From Trogon surrucura (taxonomy: Eukaryota > Chordata > Aves > Trogoniformes > Trogonidae), in contig CM036632.1 of NCBI GenBank assembly GCA_020746105.1, positions 8,478,001 to 8,542,000 of the forward strand: DNA of 64,000 nucleotides, read 5' to 3'. This document shows positions 1 through 12,633 of the stretch, piece by piece. Within the stretch, counting starts at the first letter, position 1; each line of letters starts with the position of its first letter. The notes under the pieces were generated by a model. It did no database searches, had not been told where the DNA came from, and was given only the letters and a program-made list of their open reading frames with translations. The position numbers and the translations under genes are program-made.

Positions 1-1926
1 GGAATGTGCAGAAATGTGACCTAATCTGCTGTATGCCTAAAAGAAAATAGTGCATTCTCTCAGTTTCAATTTTCTGTTCACCTCCACTGAATTTCACTCC
101 TTTTCCCATTGCAAATCTGTCCTGGCAGGACTGACTTCTGCATGATACGCCTCTTCCTGCAGTTTCTAACACAGAGGTTAGAAGCTTTTCCCAAAATGGT
201 GCCTGTTTCCTGGCAGGAGGTTTTCAGGAGGGATTTGAGTTAATTGCTATCTGTTTCGGTGGCAGACAGGAGAAAACCAGCTCTCAGCCAATGGTTTTGT
301 CACCCTACCTGTGCTCTGGGAGCCTTAGGCTGTGTCCTGAGCTTATAACATGGTCTGTTCAGGTCAAACAGGCCTTGTTAGTTTTCCCCTGTACTTCTGA
401 AAGGATGTTACTTGAAAGATATCTTTGGAAAAGCGCCTGCTATGAAGAGAAAAAGGCCACAAAGTCAAACAGGAGACTCTTATCCTTTCTGGTTTGTTTT
501 TTTTTCTTTAGTACCCGATTGCTGCATCTGTGTTTACGTGTGACCTTATCTTGCAAGTGGCCTGAACACACAGCTCCCTTCGATTTCATGAGGCACCCTG
601 TGCTAACAGAACACGTCAAGGTGCATTAGACCCAAACCCTTTGAGATAGATAGGAAAGAGTTCACTCGACACCCGGTCCCACCCACAGCAGGCATGAGAA
701 CAACCTAAATTGAAGCAATGTGCCACCCAAGTTCCTTCAACTCCAAAAAAGTGGAGGCTACCACATCAGCCACCATAATGAACACTCCTTCCTTTTAGCA
801 GTATCATCCCGATGCCTGATTTTTCATCCTTTAGTCTAAGCACATGAAGGAGTGAGGCAGCATTTAACCACTCCTCAAGAGGAAGGAAAGAGTCATTGGC
901 TGTAGTATCTTCCACTGACAGTTTGGTTCCACTAATCCGCTGTCCTCAGGTCAGCTCTGTCCTTTATCTGTGCCAAAGAAACAACGATCAGAACATCTGG
1001 ACCCCTCCAGAGAGGCTACAGAGTGCACAGGTCACAAATTTCAGCACATTTTAAGGGTCAATGATGTTTCTGCTAAAATTACAGACTGGCAGATATTTAC
1101 AGAAATAACCATTGCTTATTAAATGATGCCTTCCTAATCTTTTTCAAGGTATTTCATAAAATACGCTGAAAAGACTATCTAGGGAGGCTTCATAGTTCAC
1201 AGATACAGTTGATAGTTATCCTAAGGATGAAATAGTATATTTGGTCCCTGTAGTTTACAGATATCAGCTGCATGAAATCATGCTACCACTGAAAACCAAC
1301 GGCAAAATCTTCTGCCGTAACTGACAATGTAAGATCTTACCTGAGCTATGACCTGGCACTTAGGAGAGATGGGAGCCTCACAGACAAGGCACTGAAGAAA
1401 CAGATTTTCAAATTACTTCAAATGACTTCAGCATGTTCTAAATCAGAGCCATAATAAGTAGCTTCGTAAGTGCAACAGACGACCAAACACTAAGCAGAGC
1501 CCTCAGACACTGTCCCAGGTACCTCCCTTACTATTTTGTCTGCAGCTCTGCACTGGGTAACGGTGACAAGAGCAGGATGTCTAATTAAAGAAGTACACTA
1601 CGAATCGAAAGGTGCTTCTGCAGACAAGTGTCTCCTCTAGTACTCTCTCACCCTCTCCCCAGCGTTGTGATTATTTACAAAAACTGTAAACCCATCTTAC
1701 CCACAGATACTTTTCTTCCAAACAGGGCTAAAGATGGGGAAGTAATTAACTATATTAATCTTCCTGTGCAAAAGTGTAGTTGGCTCCACTGGTGGTAGAG
1801 CCTGTTATCAACCTTATCAGCCTCTTAGTTTGGCTGATACAACAGCAGCAATTTGAGCAGCAAACCCTGCTGTTTAGTGCTGCTTTGCTTCTCGCTTTCT
1901 CAGCAGTTGGATGAAGGCAGGACAAG
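1..1926. other. Upstream region of PDILT, no other gene seen
   Basis: No exon of a neighbour such as ACSM5, which lies head to head with PDILT in mammals, could be recognised. The region is AT-rich with no CpG island, as expected for a tissue-restricted promoter. An out-of-frame ATG at 1911 precedes the PDILT start by 16 bases. The transcription start cannot be set from sequence alone. Confidence 0.6.
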
Positions 1927-2125
1927 ATGAAGACACATTGTTTTTTCCTTCTGCCATTATTGTTTCTCACAGGCTTCCCAGCAGCAGACAGCATAAGCCC
2001 AAATGAAACAAGGTCAAAGAAAGCCAAACTTCCCAAAATAAAGAAGGAGAACAATGTACTTTTGCTGAAAAAGAGCAACTTTGACAGAGCATTGAAGGAA
2101 ACCAAGTACCTTCTGGTGGAGTTCT
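1927..2125 (+). CDS. PDILT: PDILT coding exon 1 (signal peptide and start of a domain)
   Basis: Encodes residues 1-66 plus the first base of the Tyr67 codon, ending at the donor GTGAGT. The start shows a basic, then hydrophobic signal peptide ([20 protein letters not shown]) followed by a Lys-rich linker. The chosen ATG has A at -3, a better context than the out-of-frame ATG at 1911. The strand LLVEF just before the active site is kept. N26-E-T is a sequon. Any 5' noncoding exon is not resolved. Confidence 0.93.
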
Positions 2126-5100
2126 GTGAGTATCAGTTTCCACTGTCTCTTACCCTGATGGCTCTGCAGGGCACTCAGGTATGCTTGTTTTACTGTTGCT
2201 TTGTCCTCCAGCAGTCCTTGTTTGTTTTGCTTTTCTCCATGTGTCTACCTCTGACTATAACTACGGTAGTTTATTCTTTTTTTGGGGTGGTTAAATACCA
2301 GTCTGCTACATACGACAGATACTGTAAGATGGGTCCTCACACACAGAGCTGAGCTGGCATTCTCTGCTTCCACTGCCTCGTTTTGGAAGCAGTGACGGGT
2401 GAAACTCTAAGTATTAAAGAAAAAAACCAGCACACATACCCAAAGAAAACCAGAGAGTACTCTTCTCCCTCTTCTTCATCAACGCTTTGTAAGAGATTTT
2501 TGTGGGACAGCATCTCTCTTCTGTGAGTATTTGGGCTTCAGGGAATGTCTTTTTTAACATCATTTTTGTGTCTGTAAGTGCATTAGATTGGACTCTCCCT
2601 AAAATTAGCACTTGATTAGGTAGAGGCTAGTTTGTGTTTTTCTATTAAGTTCATGTTCACTCCTCACGGGGAGGAAACTAGTGAGGGCTTTTGAGTAACC
2701 AACTTTCTTAGAAAGTCTGGCCATCTGAGACTTAGAGAAAGTAAATCACAAAGTAAAAGCCACAGGGTATATTCTCATGATGTTACCTATCTCAAAGTTG
2801 AGACACCGCGTAATTTGCTACTCCACAAACACGGAGCTGTATTTCCTAGCAGTTTGCTTATAGCAGAAACTCTTCAATCCGCAAAAAAGAGCAAAAGCTT
2901 TGTCTCTGCTGCCTGGGCTCGACCTTGCTTCACTGTGCCACGCTCACTGAGCTCAGTGCATACATCCATTTAGCCTGAAGTTAAACAAACACCTTGCAGA
3001 GTAGAACTCCTCTGGAGGCAGGCATTAGGGACAGGCACAAGCTGAAGCCCCCAATCTATTCCATATTTGGAATGGATATTTGAAATTAAGGCAATATCCT
3101 AACTTTGCAGAAGTGCACGTAATTTTTCTTTTGCCTTGCGACCAAACCTGGATGATGATGATAACGATAATTACAAGTAGTAGCAGAACAGGTCAATCTG
3201 AAATGAAAACACATATTTTTCCAACAACACAACCTAAAACACATTCACAGATTAATGGTACTAAAATATGTTTCTAATTACAATATTTTTAATCTATTTT
3301 AATCTAAAATATTTTTTATTTTTTTTTTAATTATGGAGGGTCTAAAGCTAATTGCCAAATTCAGTCTGTAGTTGTGAACTGCTTTGATCTCTCTGGAGAT
3401 GTATTATTTTGGTGTGTCACAGGTTAGGGCTGGGCCGGCCACTAGACGCAGACAGGCACTCTCTAATGCCCTCTCTCCCCAACAAACGGGAAGGAAAAGG
3501 GAATGAGGCAGAGAGACTTACAGGTTAGGAAAGAAAAACTAGAACAATTTTAATGAAACAATAATGGAAATAATAGTGAAATGATAAAAATAAAGAACCA
3601 TATACAACTATATATAAACCCGGTATCGAACTCAACTCCCCCTGACAGCCATCCCCACTGGTGCTGCAGAGCAGGAGGCACTGGGGAAGCCCCAGGCTCA
3701 GCAGCAGTGGGAACTTGATAAAGGGAACTGGATTCGGGAAGATCAAAACCAGGAGATTGAACAGAATCCTCCCTGGACACTGGCCATTGCAGAAAAAAGA
3801 AGGGCTGAAACTCTCGTAATCACTCAATTTATACTAAATATGATGTATATGGAATAGAATACTCTTGTTGGTCACCTGTCCTGTCTATTACCCCCCAGAG
3901 GTGCAACCTTTTACTTCCTTGTGACCCCTCTTACTTCCCAGCACCCCCAGCGTGGCAGCCGCAAGAGCCAGCAGTGGCCTTGGGCACTACAGGAATAAGT
4001 ATCAGCAAGAGCCTTTCTGCATCCCAGTCCCAGGCAGTGACTGTAAACATCAGGTGTTATCACTGCCAGTAGCACACACTGTCTGCAAACACATGCTGCT
4101 GACTTCAGAATGTGCAGACTTTTAGAAGACACTAAATTGAAAAATAAAAATCACTAAACAGAATTGGGTTTTTTAGCTAAAACCAGGACATGTTGAAAAA
4201 ATAATTTATCAGAAAAACCTTAGTAAAGTTATATTCTCAGCTTTATAAGAGCTGATTCAAAGCACTCAACCTAAATGTCCACGTCAGAGAAGAGTGTGCA
4301 GCCAAGCATCTTTGGTACTGGCAGAGCTGACCAACAATGAGATACTGCAACATACTTCAGGATTTCAATGTAATATCAAATGGAAAGAAGACATGTGAAA
4401 AGTTTTTATGAAAAGACAAGAAAGTAAGAAAAAAATGCTCAGAATACAGTAGCTGAGGGACTTGCACACTTAAAGGATGTGGGAATTCTAAATTGGGATT
4501 TCTTCCCTCTACTTTAGAGCAGAGTCTTGGACCTCTCTCTCTGATAGCTCACCACCCTCATAATCAACTTTGTTCAGAAAGGAGGACAAACACTTCCATT
4601 CCACACATCTTCCAAAAAAACCAGATGAAACACTGCTCTCGAACCACATCTTTCTCAGGTGATCCTCATTGCCTCCCAGCTTCGATTCCAGGTCATCATG
4701 TCTATCTAAAAATGCTTACTGAAAACTCATGGACTGCCTCTCCTCCACAAACCATAAAAGCATTTACAGTCCCTTCAGAGAATTACGGAATCACTCGCAA
4801 GAAGGATGAGCTCCACAGCCCAGGCACGTTACCTAGAAACCACTGGCCTCAATCTCAATAGCTCCCTTTGGAGACATGCCACTAAACGGCCTCTGGGGCA
4901 GTGAAAAACTATCCTGCAGCAAGGCACGGCCCTTGGGTGTAGGAAACCTGAGTCCACAATGCCGAATCTGCTGGTTCCTTTGCTGTAATTCGCATTGCCA
5001 CAGCACAAAGAGAGTAAAGATGGGACAGTAAATCCACCTGCACAGAGAAGAGAGAGAGCCTGAACGTTTTATGTCCTACTCCTTAAAACATAAGCAATAA

Positions 5101-8100
5101 GCAATCTGCGTGAACATGGAACTATTAAGGGAACTCAGATAAGGAGAGACAAAGCAGTATTCTCCCGATCACACAGGAAATCTGTGGAGCTGCCAAGATT
5201 TAGCTTTAGAAATCCAGAATGAATGCAATACCAGAGACCCTTCTCTTCTCAGCCCAGTCTCAGTCCCATGGGAAGGAATCCCAGAAAGTGGGATTTGTTC
5301 TAGTGCTGTACCAACACAGGGAAAAGTCTGAGCTCCAAACTTTGATTCAGCACTCTAGGATGTGCCTTAGGAATATTTGTTATGAGAAATCCCCAATGCT
5401 TTCCCTATGGCATACCATTATTTACTTACCAGTCCCACAATACATATGAGGAGAGGCCTGCTTTGATGTCCTCTGCCCAGCAACTCTCAAGTGCTCCTAA
5501 TGCCCCTCCGGTTCCACCCTCGCAGTGTTCTAATTCTGCCTTTTTTCAGGCAAGCCATACACTGACTTCCTGCCAAACAGCATGAGGCTGCCCTCCTGAG
5601 CTGAGCAAAGGGCACAGGGCACGTACCCAGAATGGAAACTAAGTAATGACACAGAAATCTGGCACTCTGCTGCCCTCATCCTAACTGCATTGTGCAACAA
5701 GAACCTAGCTCAAGGGGCGGCATAAAGAGGACAGGGAAGGACGCAGGAACAGAGGTTCCAGCTTCTCTCTGGTTTTAGGGAAGGCACAGAGAACAATGTC
5801 AGAAAACAACGCAAGCTGCACACAGCAACACGCCCACTCTCTCGTGCTCGCCGAGTTACACACCCTGAATGTGCCACAAGCATCTGGTCTCAGTGCTCAA
5901 GTGAAAGTGTCCTCCTGCTGCAGTCCACGGCATCTCCCCATCGCATTAAACTGATCTAAATAACACACAAATGCCTAAGAGCACAGGGAATATAGAAAAT
6001 TTGATAATAGCAGAAGGTTGTCTGCATGGGAGAGTTTAACTATTTACACTACACATTAGCTGAATATAAGTCCCTGTGTTGACTTTTATTGCAGAATATT
6101 GCTGCTTTAAAAAGCAAAACAAACAAAAAGAAAACCCCAAAGCTAAAAATCCCAAGCACTGTAACAAATATCCTCATTACAGGGAGAATAAACTTTGTAC
6201 ACTTTCAAAGACAAACGCTAAAAGCACTGCTGCACCCCAGTGCAAATTTTAATCAGTTAAGTCACGTGTTATTAGCTTACTCTAGTTTTCCCAGGGACAG
6301 CAGCTTCTGAACCCAGTAAAGCACACCTCCTATCTCATTTCTATTCAAAAGCCTTTCATAAATCTTTCCAACTTTCTGTTGTCAGAATGGTTTTCACAGG
6401 ACTTTGCAACTCTCCCTTATTTCTTCATACAAGAACAGTCCTCAGATATCCCAAACAGTGTGGTGAATTCTGCTCATGTTCAAGGCTTCCGCAGGTCAAC
6501 CTCTTCAAGTCCCTTCCAGCTCCAGCTCCGTAAGCCTTTAATTTGGGTAGTGGCATATTTTGGGAAAAACAAAATGGATGCAGAGCACATGCAAATGCCA
6601 TTTTCTCCTGTCTGTCAAAAGAATTCAGGAAAAGGCCCAGACCACAGTGAATGATGCTTTCCCCAGGTCTCTCAGAATTCCTGCTCCTGTCCCGTCTAGT
6701 GAAAAGTTCTCAGTTCCCAGACAAACATGGGGATAACCTAAGGACAAGCACACAAGCAGTACAAACCTTGCACTGCTGCTTTGTGTGCTAAGTGCACTCT
6801 CATTTATAAATAAATGCTGTTTACCTTTTCTAGCAGAACATTTGTATATGTAGTGAGGCCCAGGGTCAGCCACAAACCACCTCCAGCCTGTGACTGACAG
6901 TCTATGCTGAGATAACAGGCAAGATGAAGGTTACTCTTAAAGACAAACATCTCCTTTTCAAGGCACAAAAGCCAAATGCGATGTTATTGAAAGAAAACAT
7001 GAAATTGTTGCCTATTTACACATATAGTTCATAAAAAGGGGAATTTCTAGAAAGCAGAGGGTCCATGACTAATCTCCAACCAATTATATGGATCAGATGG
7101 TCAGCTCACAAAGCCAACATCCAAAGCACACTCACTGCTCTGCTCAGAGCTGATTTCAGCATACAGTGGTCTCACCTCAGGAGAGGAGGTGAAAGCAAAT
7201 AGTTCAGAAGTCACCCAGAACATGTATTTCTTACAAATAAGCTTCCTACAGGAACCTAGTGCAGTGTGAAAGACAGTGGAACATCCTTTCCGTAGGCCTT
7301 GTCAATATGTGTCAGTCGTTTAGGAGAAAATCTTCTGAAAAGAGTCACTTCAATTGTTTGCAAACTGTGTGTATAAAAATGAGCAGGACAGTGAAAGCAC
7401 ATGTCTGAACAGGTACAAGTCACTGGACAATGTTCTGGTTACCTGCTGCACAGACTTACTGATTAGCATGGGTCCCTTATGGAGGTGTCTCTTGCACATG
7501 CTTATTTTGTTGAATGCTTGAATAAGGATCCAAAATGTAGAATAATCCTTGATGTTTGCATAGCAGAAGATCTCAGATGAACTGCAAACATCAGTTTAAA
7601 AGTACAGAGGTGAGCACAGGAGATTATGGGCTGTATCTCACTGTAGACGAGAATGGGAGAATTCAAGGTCACACAAAAAAGTTCACAATTGCAGCAACAT
7701 TCATATCCTTTGACTCTGATGTTAAACATGAATCCATCCTTCATCAAGAGTCTTCTACAGAGAAAATTATATATCTGTAGTGAAACTAAAAGCAGCCTAC
7801 GTAGAAGATGACAAAATGACTTTCTGACCATGCCAGAAACTAACAGCTAGGAAATCAGGACGTAGCATGACAACAGGCACATTCACAATAACTGCAGCAA
7901 TCACTAGGCCATCAATATACGCTGCATTATGAAACTGGAGGCCACCAGCAATTAGCTAAAGGAGGAACTCATCATGCTTTCATGTATTCCCACTTCGAGA
8001 ATGCCTTGGGATCACTATGTATCAGCAGTCCACTTTTCAATATATTTTAGTTCAAAAAAAAACCACCACCCAAAACATAGCAGCTTACTCAGGTTACTTA

Positions 8101-11100
8101 AGTGCTCAAGAGAAAGAGTCTCTGAACATGTAAGACCGCTGGTTGTCCATAGAAAATAACTGACAAAATTTGAGTTCCTCACATATGAGACATGTAAAAT
8201 ATAAAAGTGTATTTAAATCCTCAAATACATAGATTTTTATAACTCATGAAATAGAAAATGTGGCAATTCTCCCACACCCAATACCCTTCCTTTGGGGAAT
8301 GAGGGTGTGTGGAAAATTTACTCTACATGGCCTTCAGAGGGAGGCATTCTTACAGCAGGCCCTGAACTAAAGGAAAATCTAGGCATCAGGGAAGGTACCA
8401 AAATGTCGTTCTAGACTGTGAGGCCTTCTCCTCACAAAGACTTGTCAATTCTGTCTGAGCAAAGTGACTGCAGAAATGGTGCTACAGTCTCTCCTCCACA
8501 AGTAATTGAAGAAGGTGACTGGCTGCAGTCTAAGTGTTACCAAAAAGAAAGAGCAGAAATTCAAAAGGACACTGCACAGGTGCTTTTAGCTCTCCTAGTT
8601 CTGTGGCCTTTTTTGATTCTTTCCATACCTGAACCAAAGAGCTTAAGTTGTTCTCAGATGCTGGACAATTTGTTTTCAGGATCTTCTGTCCTCATGATCA
8701 AATGGCAGCAATCCATTAAGATATTCCTTTGGAGGACACTTCACAAAGCAGCATGACACAAGCTGGGAACGAATTCAGTGAGACACCCAAAAGACAGGCC
8801 AAAAACACTATCTAGGAAAAACAAAAATTAAATGTCAACACAACTAAAACTATTGATAGTGAAGGCATTCTCCTGTTGTTAGTATGATGCTGTTCCTGAG
8901 CTGGTGGCATTGGAAGGGCCTCTCACTTCTGGCAGATGTGGCACAGAACACTGGTTTACACAGGTGTCCCACCACCCGCCCACGCATGTCTTCCCTGGTG
9001 ACCCTGCCAACAACGCTGTTACCTCTCATCGGTGTCGGTCCTTGTATTCTGCTGGTGCTCAGCTCTCCGAGGCTGGAGCCTGTGATGCTGCGTTAACCTC
9101 AGCACCTGCTTCCTCACCCTCCTGCCTGAAGTGATCGGTGTCAATAAAAACCTACAACAGAGGAAGTAAAACAAAACTCAAGAAAAGGCTCCAAATAAAA
9201 GGAATGATGATTTCCTGCAACACTCAAGCAACTTGAAAAATAAAGCACCTGGGAGACAAATAGAATGAGTGGAATGAAAGGGAATTGATGGAAAGCTGAA
9301 GAGGAGTCTAATCACTCAGGAAAGCAGGAGAAAGGTGCGTGATGGATGTTTCCATGTGACTTCTGGGTAGTCAAGGAAACAGTTTTTACCTGTCTGATGA
9401 AGAAGGCTGTTCATTCACCGAACTTTGGTCTTGCAGTTACAAGGGTAATAGTACTCAGATTTCTCCTGATCTCCAAGTGCAGTGATTACTTTTTATGTGA
9501 TGGAGTCATGTACTTTTCCCAGCTTCAAACTCTACCAACTCCCACTACCTAAGCATGCAAGTTACATCACTAGTTACCTGTAACTCTGCCTGTCTGGGTC
9601 ATTCAGCAATAAGAAATCATTCTTAAAATATGCTTTCCTGTTTCCCTGGGCAATAAGCAATTGATCTTCCAAATTCCTAGTTGTGGTAAAACAGCTGTGC
9701 AACCTTAGGATATTACGAAAAAGTCATTATAATGAGAGTGTCACCAGTGTAAAACATTGCCTTGGAATTAGCTAGAAGGTGCTGGATCTGTATTTGCTAC
9801 ATGGCTTCCTGCTTTTTATTCCAACAGCACTTTGTCCAGAGCCACACGCTCCTGGAAAGCTCAATAGCTCGGTCTGACTGTTCTGGGCTGACCCGACCAC
9901 ACGCAGTCATTGTGTATCAGGACTCTTAATCTGCATAGCAAGTACTCATGTTTTATCTAAAAGCCCACTTATCCTTGCAATCATTTTAAGCAATGATATT
10001 TCATAAAGGCTCAACACACAGTGTCCCTAGAAGCAGCGGTGTTCTTATAAAGCAGACACGCTATTTCTTGTGCTGACAGGTCAGAACTTCTAATAGGTAT
10101 TATGGGTATCTGCACCTACTTCCAGAGCGTATCAGGATACAGTTGGAGATACTATTTCATTCTTGGTTTTTGTGCTAGGAGATAACACATCACAAACTTG
10201 TTGGGGAAAAGGTTCATAAGACAATTCTCATAATCCAGAAAAAGGAAACGGAAGTTAGAATAAAATCTCTTTGAAAATGTCTGTAAAATCAAAACATTTA
10301 TTTGATGAAGCAGTAATTTCACAGGCAATTAGAACACAACTTGCTTTGGACCGATACATTGAGGCTCATTTACTTTTATAGAAGCAGTTTCAATTCATCA
10401 GCATGATATTTGACTGCCCCCCTGAATAGACACTAAGTTTTCTTCTTCTAACAAGAACCCCCTTTGGCATGTTAGTAGCTGGAGCAGCTGTTCAGTGTCA
10501 GGGTTTCTGTGAGTCTAAGCTAAGGCTGACTTATGAGACAGAATTTGGAAGGGCCTACCACATGAATATTTTGAGAAAATAACATTATTTAATGGCACAC
10601 TTCACATTCCTTGCTGTAGGAGTTAGGTAGAAGAAGATGACTGATGGCTGGGATTCAGACTCAAAAAATGCAACTCAGCACTGAGTTAGATTAGTGGTTT
10701 TATCTTTCACTAAAGAAATATTAATTCACCTTTTTGGCTATAACTAGGTTGGGCAATGGCTTCACCAGGTAGTCTGTAGAGAAGTATGTTTAAACAAAAG
10801 AACAAAAGATGGTTACTTTGGTGTATATGTGTGTGTGCTTGTGTAAGTATATACCTGAATGTGTACACACACACAAGAACACACATAAATGTATGAAACC
10901 AAGATTAATGTTTTTTTATCTGATCCTATCAAGTATATTAATGAACCTAAAATTCTGTGCAGAATCTAAAGAAAGTTTACAATAAAACAAATTTAACAAG
11001 ATAGAGTATCTCAAATTTATCAAAAGAAAGACAAATTCATTTTCTTTTCAACCCCAGCTGCAAAACTGTAAAGCTCCAGGCATTTAGCTCTTACTTGACT

Positions 11101-12597
11101 TTGAATACAGAGCAGTCAATGTGTGACAAGTTTCTTCCTCTTGTCCTTTTTCCATGTTAATAACTTAGAGCTCCAGGGCTCAGACTAGTGTGGTCCTTCC
11201 TCCAAACACACAAGTGCCATCTGAGCCACAGAGGGGCTGGCACAGCACACACAAATACATCCCCAGTCTCTACAAGACCGTAACTGTTGTTCTCCTTTCC
11301 TCTGTACCTTATTTGGAAAAGTAGTTTCTGCATTACAAACGTTTGCCACAGTGCAGTGCATACAAAAAGGATATCTTATCAAAGAGTCCTAATGTGAGTA
11401 ATACCTAACTACCCTTGACCTCCCTTGAACTCATATCCAGCGTAGTCAAACTACTTCTTAATTCCACATCATTTCTTCTCAACAGAAGAACCCCTCCAGC
11501 TACTACCTGACACAACAACTTCCACCAGAAAGCTTCATGCTGTGGCCTGTGTAACCCGTTCACTTTTGGTTGACCTTTTCCAGATGTTTCTTTCTCTGGA
11601 TCACCTCATAATCTGTCTGAAGAATTTGCTGAGGCTGCACGACAGCTTAAAAAAGAAGCTCCAAGAATACAATTTGGCAAAATTGATGTCACACACCAAC
11701 ATGATTTGAGACAAGAATTTAATATTCAAGAGTTTCCTACTGTGAAATTTTTTGTGGATGGCAGCAGGGAAGACCCTGTAGACTGCAAAGGTAAACCATG
11801 TTGTGCACTGATAAGATACTGGTATGTAATGATGGGATGTACCTATCTATTATGCTGCTGAGAGGAAAATATATAGATGCTCAGATAAAGAATATGCAAG
11901 ATAGCAAACTGGTTTTGCCCATGGTTTTAAATATACAGTTACCTCTGTACCAGTACAAGAGCTTGAATTTTAATTAAACTCCCAAGTGGATAACTGAATA
12001 TAGTTCTTCATTTAGTTTACACAGCCAAATTAATTGCTGGTATAATTCCATCAAGTACAGAGAATCACCCCAAGACAACTTGCTCCGATTTACTACAAAA
12101 AACATAAATGAGTTAGACCAAACAAGAGTCTGGTCCCAAAGTTGCTCCACCTGCACTTCTAGCTCACTGCAATTCCCACGGGCAGCATGCCGACAGAAGT
12201 AGGCTGGAGCAATGCTCAGTGTGCCTAGCAATGAACTGTGAATTCACTAGGTTCCTTACTATACAGGTATACATCCTAAGCCAAGGAAAAGAATTTTGCA
12301 TTTTAGCCATCAGAGGGAGCTCATATGTGGCTCAGAAATAAACAGGGAATAATCTGAAATCTTTTACAGAATGTTATTAAGCAAAGACAACAACACTGGA
12401 ATAGGACTGACTTGAGCAACCCTGGGAAATCCATGCCTTAGAGTTTTTCTTTCACGGAAAATATACACAAGATTTTATTTATTTTTTTTTGCCTAAAATG
12501 AACTTCTACAGAGTTGACAAGAAGTACCTAACTTGGCCCAACATCTGTTAGTGTACTCTAACCAGACAGAGCTGAGTCACAAGTTTAATACAGCCAC

Positions 12598-12633
<36 letters not shown>

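Larger units (their letters stand above)
2126..11583 (+). other. PDILT: PDILT intron 1
   Basis: A 9.5 kb GT-AG intron, the longest in the gene. It holds the solo LTR at 3415-4190 and a TG/CA inverted repeat near 10.85 kb. Otherwise I see only ordinary AT-rich noncoding DNA and short chance reading frames. Confidence 0.85.

Noticed and set aside
2126-2352. Open frame continuing past PDILT exon 1
   Set aside because: It is read-through into intron 1 after a good GTGAGT donor; the protein match stops at the donor and resumes in exon 2.
3525-3827. 100-codon minus-strand frame
   Set aside because: It lies wholly inside the solo LTR and matches no protein.
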